Origin: Anaeromassilibacillus sp001305115
Lineage (GTDB): Bacteria; Bacillota; Clostridia; Oscillospirales; Acutalibacteraceae
Assembly: GCA_042854365.1 (NCBI GenBank)
Contig: AP031437.1
Span: 682,001 to 746,000 of the forward strand
Direction of reading: 5' to 3'
DNA: 64,000 nucleotides
Shown here: positions 8,157-15,832 of the stretch, in pieces
Layout of the letters: the number at the start of each line of letters is the position of its first letter
Position numbering within the stretch: the stretch's first letter is position 1
Notes under the pieces: generated by a model
Told to the model about the DNA's origin: nothing
Databases searched by the model: none
Seen by the model: only the letters and a program-made list of their open reading frames with translations
Position numbers and translations under genes: made by a program

Positions 8157-9809
8157 ATGAAGAAGATACTTGCAACCATCCTGGCAGTAGCCATGCTGGC
8201 TACAACCTTCGTTGGCTGCGGCAGCGGGGGGGACACGGGGTCTACTCCGGATGCAAACCAGCCCGAAGGCAGTACAAGCGCTCCTGAAATTTCGGTCTGT
8301 ATCGGTCCAGAACCGGAGACCTTGGACCCGGCGCTCAACAAGTCGGTGGACGGCGCTTGCTATGCAATCCATGCATTCGAAGGCATCTATAAGTTTGATG
8401 AAAACGGCAATACCATCCCCGGACAGGCGGAGAAGGTCGAAGTCAGCGATGACGGCCTGACTTGGGACATCACTCTGCGCGACGACATCAAGTGGTCCGA
8501 CGGCGAACCTGTCACAGTTGATGACTTTATTTATTCCTGGCAGCGCGCAGCTTCTCCGGAAACTGCTTCCGACTATGCAAACCTGTTTGACGTGATCGAA
8601 GGCGGTGCCGATGTTTATCAGGGCAATGCCGATCCGTCCACATTGGGCGTCACAAAGGTTGACGACACACACATGACGGTCAAACTGGCTGCTCCTTGCC
8701 CGTATTTTGACAAGCTCCTGGCGTTCCCGGTTTACTATCCGGTTCGCAAGGATGTGGTCGATGGCAACGATGGTTGGACCCAGGATGCTTCCACATTCAT
8801 TGGCAATGGCCCGATGATGCTGACCAATTGGAGCCACAAAGAAAGCATCACATATGTAAAGAACCCGTATTACTATGATGCGGATAAAGTCACCGATAGC
8901 ACCCTGAAGTTCGTTCTGTTGGAGGACGACAATGCAAAGATGGCCGCTTACGACAATGGCGAGCTTGACTATGTGTTCCAGCTGCCGATCGACGAGCTCG
9001 ATGCTCTGAAGGAGCGCGAGGACTTTGGTACCATCAATGAAATTGGTACTTATTATCTCGCATTCCAGACCGAGAAAGAACCCTTCAACGATCCGAGAGT
9101 CAGAAAGGCTTTGACCTTGGCGATCGACCGTAACTACATTGTCGAGACCGTTTCGAAGCAGGGCGAAGTTCCGGCAGGCGCGATCGTTGCTGCAAAGGTT
9201 ACCGAAGGAGATTCCACTTTCCGTGAGGTTGGCGGCGATTATTTCTCCGTGAAGCCTGAAGACTATGAGAAGAATGTTGAGGAAGCAAAGCAGTTGCTGG
9301 CAGAGGCAGGTTATCCGAATGGCGAAGGCTTCCCGACCTTTGAGTATACCACCAACACAGCAACCCTGCACTTGGGTGTTGCAGAGGCCCTTCAGAACAT
9401 GTGGAAAGAAGAGCTTGGCATCGAGTGCAAGATTGCACAGCAGGAATGGAACGTATTCCTTGCAACCCGTCCGGCAGGCACCTTTGAGGTCGCTCGCGAT
9501 GGCTGGATTGCAGACTACGACGATCCGCTGACCTTCCTTGAGATCTTCAAGAGCGACAATGGCAACAACGACTGCCATTGGAAGAACGCTGAGTTCGATG
9601 CTTTGATCGATCAGGCAAAGGCTGAGTCCGATTCTGAGAAGCGCTTCGAAATCCTGCATCAGGCAGAGGATCTCTGGGCAGAAGAGATGCCCGGTGCACC
9701 GCTCTACTACTATGCAGACACCTACATGAAGAAGCCGAACCTGGAAGGCTATTGGGATTCCCCGTTGGGCTACAAGTTCTTTATGTATTGCACCAAGACT
9801 GCGGAATAA
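8157..9809 (+). CDS. oppA: Oligopeptide ABC transporter substrate-binding lipoprotein
   Basis: This 550-residue solute-binding protein of family 5 captures peptides outside the membrane for the OppBCDF importer. It begins with a lipoprotein signal peptide, MKKILATILAVAMLATTFVGC, where TFVGC is the lipobox and the Cys would be lipidated. A Gly/Ser/Thr-rich linker follows. The family signature is seen in EPETLDPALNKSVDGACYA and in the segment beginning DVTQ-like LRDDIKWSDGEPVTVDDF. A lipid-anchored binding protein fits a single-membrane Gram-positive cell. It sits last in the operon and is followed by a strong terminator. Peptide specificity cannot be read from sequence. Confidence 0.94.
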   Translation: MKKILATILAVAMLATTFVGCGSGGDTGSTPDANQPEGSTSAPEISVCIGPEPETLDPALNKSVDGACYAIHAFEGIYKFDENGNTIPGQAEKVEVSDDGLTWDITLRDDIKWSDGEPVTVDDFIYSWQRAASPETASDYANLFDVIEGGADVYQGNADPSTLGVTKVDDTHMTVKLAAPCPYFDKLLAFPVYYPVRKDVVDGNDGWTQDASTFIGNGPMMLTNWSHKESITYVKNPYYYDADKVTDSTLKFVLLEDDNAKMAAYDNGELDYVFQLPIDELDALKEREDFGTINEIGTYYLAFQTEKEPFNDPRVRKALTLAIDRNYIVETVSKQGEVPAGAIVAAKVTEGDSTFREVGGDYFSVKPEDYEKNVEEAKQLLAEAGYPNGEGFPTFEYTTNTATLHLGVAEALQNMWKEELGIECKIAQQEWNVFLATRPAGTFEVARDGWIADYDDPLTFLEIFKSDNGNNDCHWKNAEFDALIDQAKAESDSEKRFEILHQAEDLWAEEMPGAPLYYYADTYMKKPNLEGYWDSPLGYKFFMYCTKTAE

Positions 9810-9836
9810 GGCTATTTTCCGCCTGAAAAGACCAAC

Positions 9837-9870
9837 AAAAGAGCGTCTCGCGTAGCGGGGCGCTCTTTTA
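9837..9870 (+). terminator. Terminator of the opp operon
   Basis: AAAAGAGCG (9837-9845) pairs with CGCTCTTTT (9861-9869), giving a stem with a built-in T-run. Confidence 0.85.
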
Positions 9871-10524
9871 CTTGGCGCCGAATAGGCATGATAAAAGGCG
9901 GCGTCCCAAAACCACGAATTTTTCGATTCATAGGGATAAGATGGAATAAGTTTCGCAAATTGAATAGAGGATAAAAAGAGACATCGTTTGCAGATTTCTG
10001 GAAGGATGAAGTCACGACTCACCCTTCCGAAGGGTGACAGAAAGGGGAGGCCTCTTTCTGTCTGGAAAAAACCTGAGGTTCTAAAAAAACGAGAGAGAGT
10101 TTTCAGTCGTTTCATGCCTTTTGGGACACCTCCATGAAAGAATATTGAGTAAAAAAATAGGTTCCAGCGTTAGCTGAAACCTAAAGAAAAGCAGCGCGTT
10201 TTAGAGTAATAAAAGATATAGCCCCTGATAAGGAGCTTGCAGTGAAAAAATGGGATTGAATAATGGTTTAATGCCCTCTTCAGAGGACTACCACAAGAGA
10301 TAAACTTTATAGATCCTGTTCAAGCTATCCATTCAACGGGTGGTTTTGATTTATCCTTTGATGGATTCTGCGCGTGCCAACATTGGAAGAAAAATCTAAA
10401 AGGCTTTCTTGCAAGAAAATACAGAAATGTTGCAATTTTACCCGCAATATTTTATAAGAGAGCTGGACGAATTGGGTAAATGGCCAATTCTCGTACAAAA
10501 GCACGAATCCTATCTATTTTGATA
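9871..10524 (+). other. Long gene-free stretch with several hairpins
   Basis: About 650 bases without a credible gene. Two back-to-back hairpins share position 10036: CACCCTTC/GAAGGGTG at 10020-10036 and GACAGAAA/TTTCTGTC at 10036-10062. Neither has a T-run. A third stem at 10159-10182 reads as a terminator on the minus strand and is listed separately. Long minus-strand frames here are only shadows of neighbouring genes. Confidence 0.5.
10150..10182 (-). terminator. Orphan minus-strand terminator
   Basis: On the minus strand AGGTTTCAGC, a 4-nt loop and GCTGGAACCT (one mismatch) are followed by A and then seven T's. No minus-strand gene lies upstream of it. Confidence 0.5.
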
Positions 10525-10553
10525 TTGCAAAAGGCAGACCTGCGTAGTATAAT
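10525..10553 (+). promoter_or_regulatory. Promoter of the liv operon
   Basis: TTGCAA (10525-10530), a 17-bp spacer and TATAAT (10548-10553). The expected start near 10560 leaves a 200-nt leader before the first liv gene. Confidence 0.7.
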
Positions 10554-10574
10554 CACAATAATGAACTGTATGTG

Positions 10575-10735
10575 AACGGATCGAACACAGCGCCGCGTGA
10601 CCTCTTTCACGCCGAATAGGGTTGATCACCCGCAGCCAAGTCCTGCGCGGTACGCAATCGCGTACGCTGAAATCCTTTTCGGTAAGGCCACCCGGCTGTT
10701 TTCATATTCGCGGGTTTTGATGCGAGGGGTTTGAT
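10575..10735 (+). promoter_or_regulatory. Structured GC-rich leader of the liv operon (unclassified)
   Basis: This part of the leader is clearly richer in G and C than the DNA before it and can form several successive stems. GCGTGA pairs with TCACGC around 10595-10612, GGGT with ACCC just after, GCAG with CTGC, and GTACGC with GCGTAC (6 bp, 4-nt AATC loop) around 10660. I could not match it to the T-box, glycine, lysine, glutamine, SAM, THF, ZTP, ykkC or c-di-nucleotide consensus. No T-run terminator is visible, so control, if any, may be on translation or RNA stability. Confidence 0.4.
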
Positions 10736-10759
10736 CCAAATTTGAAATGGGGGTTCAGA

Positions 10760-11941
10760 ATGATGAAAAAGCGTTTTTTGGCAATGGTTTTGGCGGCAGC
10801 CATGTTGATGACTGCAATGGTCGGTTGCGGCGGAGATAATGCGGCGCAGAACGATGGAAACACCGGCAACGGTGCAACAGGAGATACGATTAAGATCGGT
10901 GGTTTGGCACCTCTGACAGGCGATGTTTCTGTCTATGGTGTGGCAGTTGACAATGGAATTAAGTTGGCAGTTGAGGAGATCAATGCAGACGGCGGTATAC
11001 TCGGCAAACAGATCGACTACATTGTATACGATGAAAAGGGCGATGCAACAGAGGCGGTCAATGCCTACAATAAGTTGGTACAGAGCGACAAGGTTGTGGC
11101 GGTGATCGGCGACGTTACTTCTAAGCCGACTTTGGCGGTTGCACAGCAGGCTGCAAAGGATAAGATTCCGATGATTACAGCCACCGGTACAGCAGAAAAT
11201 ATCACCGAGACTGGCGATAACATTTTCCGCGCTTGTTTTATTGACCCGTTCCAGGGGGAATTGATGGCTTCTTATGCTTCCAAGAAGCTTGAAAAGAAGA
11301 CTGCGGCAATCATTTATAACATTTCTGACGACTATTCTAAGGGCCTGTATGAGGCGTTTGAAGCAGCTTCGAAGGATCTCGGCATCGAAGTGGTTCAGGT
11401 TGAAGGCTATGGCAAGGGAACAGTCGACTTTAAGGCACAGTTGACCAACATCAAAAGCAAGAATCCGGATGTTATTTTCCTGCCGGTCTATTATCAGGAT
11501 GTGGCATTGATTGCGGTTCAGGCCAAGGAGTTGGGGATTGAAGCTCAGTTCTTGGGTGCTGACGGCTGGGATGGTGTAACTGGCCAGGTGGACGCCAGCA
11601 ATATGGATGCGGTGAATGGCGCATATTTCTGTAGCCAGTATTCGGCTCAGAGCGACGACCCGAATATGCAGGCCTTCTTGGAGAAGTACAAAGAAACTTA
11701 TGGGATGGATGCAAGCCAGTTTTCGGTCTTGGGATATGATGCGATGAAGATGCTCGCTCAGGCGATCACTGAGGCAGGCTCTACGGATTCTGCAGCAGTT
11801 ACGGAAGCATTGGCAGGAATCGATTTTACCGGTCTGACCGGCCATATGACCTTTGACGAAAACCGCAATCCGGTCAAGAGTGCGGCGATTACGCAGATCG
11901 AAAATGGCGAATACCAGTTTATCGAATTCTACGAGAAATAA
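10760..11941 (+). CDS. livJ: Branched-chain amino-acid-type ABC transporter binding lipoprotein
   Basis: This 393-residue periplasmic-binding-protein type I (LivJ-like) receptor brings a ligand, probably leucine, isoleucine or valine, to the LivHMGF importer encoded next. The N-terminal signal MMKKRFLAMVLAAAMLMTAMVGC ends in the lipobox AMVGC. The mature fold begins KIGGLAPLTGDVSVYG, the standard opening of this family. VIGDVTSKPTLAVAQQA is the conserved ligand-proximal loop. The frame extends to a TTG at 10742, but the ATG at 10760 (or 10763) gives a proper signal peptide. Other type I ligands, such as urea, amides or aromatic acids, cannot be excluded. Confidence 0.9.
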   Translation: MMKKRFLAMVLAAAMLMTAMVGCGGDNAAQNDGNTGNGATGDTIKIGGLAPLTGDVSVYGVAVDNGIKLAVEEINADGGILGKQIDYIVYDEKGDATEAVNAYNKLVQSDKVVAVIGDVTSKPTLAVAQQAAKDKIPMITATGTAENITETGDNIFRACFIDPFQGELMASYASKKLEKKTAAIIYNISDDYSKGLYEAFEAASKDLGIEVVQVEGYGKGTVDFKAQLTNIKSKNPDVIFLPVYYQDVALIAVQAKELGIEAQFLGADGWDGVTGQVDASNMDAVNGAYFCSQYSAQSDDPNMQAFLEKYKETYGMDASQFSVLGYDAMKMLAQAITEAGSTDSAAVTEALAGIDFTGLTGHMTFDENRNPVKSAAITQIENGEYQFIEFYEK

Positions 11942-12064
11942 TTATTCGACGAGTTTATACAATTTGTAAAACAGAATGTCATGAAATGGGAAAGAGGGCG
12001 ATTGCGGTCACCCTCTTTCCGGTTATTCCAAATAAACCAGAAATAAATTGAGGGAGGGGCAGCC

Positions 12065-12946
12065 ATGGATATTTTGGCACAGGTGCTCAATGGTTTGGGT
12101 ATCGGCAGCATTTATGCCCTAGTCGCACTAGGATACAGTATGGTATATGGCATTGTCCAGCTTATCAACTTTGCACACGGCGACATCATCATGGTGGGCG
12201 CATATGTTACATATGTCGGCCTGGTGATGGCAGGGGTACCGCTTTGGGCCGCGGTTTTAATTTCCATTTTATTCTGCGGGCTGGCTGGCGTGCTGATTGA
12301 AAAATTGGCATATAGCCGGTTGTTGAAGATGGGGGCCCCGCGAATTTCTCTGTTGATTACGGCGATTGGCGTCAGCATCTTCTTGCAGAATCTTTCGCAA
12401 TTGCTGTTTTCTTCCAGTGCGAAGTCTATGCCAGCAATGTTCCCAAACACGATGTTGGAACTGGGAACCTTACAAATCAGCTCGAATACCCTACTGAATA
12501 TCGGTACTTCTGTAGTGATGATGATTGCCCTGCAACTTTTGGTGAATAAGACCAAGATGGGCAAGGCGATGCGCGCGACCAGCGAAGATGCAGGCGCGGC
12601 AAAATTGATGGGAATTAACACGAATTCCACCATTGCAATTACGTTTGGGGTGGGGTCTGCGTTGGCAGCAGTAGGTGCTGTGCTTTACTGCAATACATTT
12701 CATCAGATTACACCGTATATGGGCGGCATGTTAGGCTTGAAGGCGTTTGTTGCCGCTGTTCTAGGGGGAATTGGCAGCATTCCGGGCGCGATGCTTGGCG
12801 GCTATATCCTCGGTGTTGCAGAGAGCTTGACAACGGCTGCGGGCGGCTCACAGATTACAGATGCCGTCGTATTCGGTATTTTGATTTTGGTCCTGCTGAT
12901 TAAGCCAGCGGGCCTTCTCGGAAAAAATGTCCGAGAAAAAGTGTAA
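12065..12946 (+). CDS. livH: Branched-chain amino-acid ABC transporter permease LivH
   Basis: This 293-residue integral membrane permease opens with LNGLGIGSIYALVALGYSMVYG and then INFAHGDIIMVGAYVTY, the classical LivH signature. About eight hydrophobic segments follow, with the ATPase-contacting stretch FGVGSALAAVGAVLY and GLKAFVAAVLGGIGSIPGA near residues 215-250. GGGAGGGG lies just before the ATG. The gene is followed after 12 bases by livM. Confidence 0.93.
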   Translation: MDILAQVLNGLGIGSIYALVALGYSMVYGIVQLINFAHGDIIMVGAYVTYVGLVMAGVPLWAAVLISILFCGLAGVLIEKLAYSRLLKMGAPRISLLITAIGVSIFLQNLSQLLFSSSAKSMPAMFPNTMLELGTLQISSNTLLNIGTSVVMMIALQLLVNKTKMGKAMRATSEDAGAAKLMGINTNSTIAITFGVGSALAAVGAVLYCNTFHQITPYMGGMLGLKAFVAAVLGGIGSIPGAMLGGYILGVAESLTTAAGGSQITDAVVFGILILVLLIKPAGLLGKNVREKV

Positions 12947-12958
12947 GGAGGCGGCATC

Positions 12959-13936
12959 ATGAAACAGAAAAAATGGCTTTCCAATGTCATCATCTTGATC
13001 TTGGTGCTGGCGCTTTACGTGATACTGTCTGTGTTGATTCAAGCCAACATCATCAATCCGTATTACTCTGGTATTTTGACGATGGTGTGTATCAATGTCA
13101 TTTTGGCCGTCAGCTTGAACCTTGCGACCGGTTTTTTGGGCCAGCTGGTTTTGGGACATGCAGGCTTTATGAGTGTGGGGGCGTATGCAGCCGCGCTGTT
13201 CACCATGTATTCTGGACTGCCGACGATGGCAAGCTTTCCGTTGGCGCTGTTGATCGGCGGCATTGTGGCAGCGGCGTTTGGGGTCATCATTGGTGTGCCT
13301 GCGTTGCGCTTAAAGGGGGACTACCTGGCTATTTTGACGCTGGGTTTTGGTGAGATCATTCGTGTATTGATCCTAGCCACGCCATTTACAGGCGGCGCGG
13401 CGGGCTTGTCCGGGATTCCTCTTTTGACGACCTTTACTTATGTGTTCATCGTTGCAATTTTGACCGTGGCGGTTATTTTCGCATTTATTCATTCGCGCCA
13501 TGGACGCGCTGTGATCGCTATCCGCGAGGATGAGATTGCAGCGGAAGCCGCGGGGATTCACACCACCTACTATAAGTTGCTCGCCTTTGTTTTGGCGGCG
13601 TTTTTTGCTGGAATTGCCGGTGGACTTTATGCGCATCACATCGGCGTTTTGGACCCCAGTAAGTTTGACTTTAACTATTCGGTGGAAATTCTGATTATGG
13701 TTGTTTTGGGCGGCATGGGGTCAATCACCGGTTCCGTGGTGGCTGCAATTGTTCTGACTTTGCTGCCGGAACTCCTGCGTGGGTTCTCTGAGTATCGAAT
13801 GTTGATCTATTCCATTATTTTAATCTGCGTCATGTTGTTCAAGCCTTCTGGCCTGCTGGGACAGCACGAATTTTCTTTAACCAAAATTTTGAATAAGTTC
13901 CGCGGGAAAAAGGCGGAATCAAAGAAGGAGGCGTAA
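12959..13936 (+). CDS. livM: Branched-chain amino-acid ABC transporter permease LivM
   Basis: This 325-residue second permease of the Liv importer contains the family stretch LNLATGFLGQLVLGHAGFMSVGAYAAA near residue 50, GVPALRLKGDYLAILTLGFGEIIR around residue 115 and the conserved GRAVIAIREDEIAAEAAGI loop near residue 180. VVLGGMGSITGSVVAAIVL near residue 255 is the usual inter-subunit contact. It begins 12 bases after livH behind AAGGAGG and is almost contiguous with livG (3-base gap). Confidence 0.94.
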   Translation: MKQKKWLSNVIILILVLALYVILSVLIQANIINPYYSGILTMVCINVILAVSLNLATGFLGQLVLGHAGFMSVGAYAAALFTMYSGLPTMASFPLALLIGGIVAAAFGVIIGVPALRLKGDYLAILTLGFGEIIRVLILATPFTGGAAGLSGIPLLTTFTYVFIVAILTVAVIFAFIHSRHGRAVIAIREDEIAAEAAGIHTTYYKLLAFVLAAFFAGIAGGLYAHHIGVLDPSKFDFNYSVEILIMVVLGGMGSITGSVVAAIVLTLLPELLRGFSEYRMLIYSIILICVMLFKPSGLLGQHEFSLTKILNKFRGKKAESKKEA

Positions 13937-13939
13937 GCG

Positions 13940-14701
13940 ATGGCCGTATTGGAAGTAAAGAATCTGGGAATCGCCTTTGGTGGCCTTCGTGCGCTTCAGG
14001 ATGTTCAGTTTACCATTGGGGAAAAGGAGATTATCGGCCTGATTGGTCCCAATGGCGCAGGAAAAACAACGGTGTTCAATCTGTTGACAGATGTTTATGT
14101 GCCCACAGAGGGAACGATCACGCTGGAAAATCAAAATATTGTTGGTAAGAAAACGTACCAGATCACCCAAGGCGGTATTTCTCGTACATTCCAAAACATT
14201 CGGTTGTTTAAGGACATTTCGGTCATCGATAATGTCAAGATTGCGATGAATTTCCAGATGAAATACTCTGTCTTATCGGGAATCTTCCGCACGCCGGGAT
14301 ACCGCCGGGAAGAGCAGCAGATCGATCAGAGGGCACATGAGCTGTTGCAGGTATTCCACTTGGACGAAAAAGCAGAGGATTTGGCAAAAAATCTGCCCTA
14401 TGGACAGCAGCGAAAATTGGAGATTGCCCGTGCGTTGGCAACCAACCCGAAGATTTTGCTACTCGACGAACCCGCTGCGGGGATGAATCCAACAGAGACC
14501 AAGGAACTCATGGAGACCATCCGCCTGATTCGCGACCGCTTTGAGATCGCAATATTGTTGATCGAACATGACATGAACTTCGTGATGGGCATCTGCGAGC
14601 GCATCTATGTGCTGGATTATGGCAAGGTGATTGCAGAGGGAAATGCAGAGGAAATCCGGAATAACCCGCGCGTCATTACGGCCTATCTGGGAGGGGAATA
14701 A
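13940..14701 (+). CDS. livG: Branched-chain amino-acid ABC transporter ATP-binding protein LivG
   Basis: This 253-residue ATPase has Walker A GPNGAGKTT near residue 36. GISRTFQNIRLFKDISVIDN is the LivG-specific Q-loop region. The signature region reads NLPYGQQRKLEIARALA, Walker B is ILLLDEPAAGMNP and the H-loop is LIEHDMNFVM. C-terminal AEGNAEEIRNNPRVITAYLG is typical of LivG. It is sandwiched between livM and livF with two- to three-base gaps. Confidence 0.95.
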   Translation: MAVLEVKNLGIAFGGLRALQDVQFTIGEKEIIGLIGPNGAGKTTVFNLLTDVYVPTEGTITLENQNIVGKKTYQITQGGISRTFQNIRLFKDISVIDNVKIAMNFQMKYSVLSGIFRTPGYRREEQQIDQRAHELLQVFHLDEKAEDLAKNLPYGQQRKLEIARALATNPKILLLDEPAAGMNPTETKELMETIRLIRDRFEIAILLIEHDMNFVMGICERIYVLDYGKVIAEGNAEEIRNNPRVITAYLGGE

Positions 14702-14703
14702 AC

Positions 14704-15414
14704 ATGGCTATGCTTTCTGTGAAGGATTTGCAGGTTTACTATGGTTCGATTCACGCGATCAAGGGCATTTCGTTTGAAGTGAACGAGGGGGAGATTGTCA
14801 CATTGATCGGCGCAAATGGCGCCGGAAAGACAACAACGCTACACGCCATCTGCGGCTTGGTAAAAGCGAAGTCGGGAGAGATCACCTTCTGCGATCATAA
14901 TCTGCGCACCACAGACCCACATAAAATTATTCGCCTTGGACTGGCACAGGTACCGGAGGGCCGCCGGATTTTTGCGAAGATGACGGTTCAAGAGAATCTG
15001 GAGATGGGGGCATATATTCGCAACGACAAAAGTGGGATTGATGCGGACTATGAATCGGTATTCCAGCGCCTGCCGCGTTTAAAGGAGCGCCGTAAGCAGC
15101 TTGCGGGTACGTTATCCGGAGGAGAGCAGCAGATGTTGGCAATCGGCCGCGCTTTGATGGCAAAGCCGAAGATGTTGCTGCTGGACGAACCTTCGATGGG
15201 ACTATCCCCCCTTCTGGTAAATGAGATTTTTGAAATCATTCAGGATGTCAACCGCTCGGGTGTAACGGTATTGTTGGTGGAACAAAATGCAAAAAAAGCG
15301 CTGGCAATTGCGAACCGAGCCTATGTACTGGAAACCGGCAACATCTCCATGTCCGGGGATGCAGATACACTCAGCCGCGACGAAAAGGTGCGTAAGGCAT
15401 ATTTGGGTGGCTGA
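14704..15414 (+). CDS. livF: Branched-chain amino-acid ABC transporter ATP-binding protein LivF
   Basis: This 236-residue partner ATPase has Walker A GANGAGKTTTLHAICGL near residue 36, QVPEGRRIFAKMTVQENL at the Q-loop, signature LSGGEQQMLAIGRALM and Walker B MLLLDEPSMGLSP. It is the last gene of the liv operon, and its stop is followed at once by a strong terminator. The complete JHMGF set with conserved active-site motifs suggests a working importer. Confidence 0.95.
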   Translation: MAMLSVKDLQVYYGSIHAIKGISFEVNEGEIVTLIGANGAGKTTTLHAICGLVKAKSGEITFCDHNLRTTDPHKIIRLGLAQVPEGRRIFAKMTVQENLEMGAYIRNDKSGIDADYESVFQRLPRLKERRKQLAGTLSGGEQQMLAIGRALMAKPKMLLLDEPSMGLSPLLVNEIFEIIQDVNRSGVTVLLVEQNAKKALAIANRAYVLETGNISMSGDADTLSRDEKVRKAYLGG

Positions 15415-15430
15415 GAATTTCCTTGATAAA

Positions 15431-15467
15431 AATAACCCTGTGGTACGATCCACAGGGTTATTTTTTA
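15431..15467 (+). terminator. Terminator of the liv operon
   Basis: AATAACCCTGTGG (15431-15443) pairs perfectly with CCACAGGGTTATT (15450-15462) and is followed by a T-run. Confidence 0.9.
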
Positions 15468-15469
15468 TT

Positions 15470-15832
15470 TGATAGCGTTCCTGTTTTTAATGGTCCGTTT
15501 TTTTAGAACAGGAAAAGCGGAACGTTGGAAACAAGCTACCTGCTGTTGCTGTACAAGCGTATCGCTTTGCTGTAACGAATCTTTGAGAATTATAGGATTT
15601 GTCAAATCATAACGAAATGAATGCAAAAAAGAGTCTGGCGAAGAATACTTTCTGGTCGTAGAAAATAGGGGATTGTATGCGATACCTCTTTCCTTTACCT
15701 TCCTACTGCGGCCTCTTTACCAAGACAATACGCCATTATCAGAAGATAAAAGTAGTTTTTTTCTTAGGGCATTCATTTACCCGCATGGAGCGCCCAATTT
15801 TTGGGATACTATCCAGATGGGAGGGTGATACG
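15470..15832 (+). other. Gene-free stretch before the deacetylase gene
   Basis: About 360 bases. An open frame runs through part of it from 15677 in phase with the deacetylase, but it has no ribosome-binding site and encodes no recognisable signal. I see no clear promoter or RNA structure. Confidence 0.4.

Noticed and set aside
8154..10115. 653-codon minus-strand open frame over oppA
   Set aside because: It is antisense to a clear lipoprotein gene, has no ribosome-binding site and shows no recognisable domain; codon bias of oppA explains the open frame.
10590..10700. Possible group I intron fragment or known amino-acid riboswitch in the liv leader
   Set aside because: A short CCGCAGCCAAGTCC stretch recalls the P4-P6 region of group I introns, but no P7/P3 core or splice context is visible. 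The T-box, lysine, glycine and glutamine consensus sequences are absent.
10607..11845. 412-codon minus-strand open frame over livJ
   Set aside because: Shadow of livJ; composition is Cys/His/Arg-rich as expected for an antisense frame.
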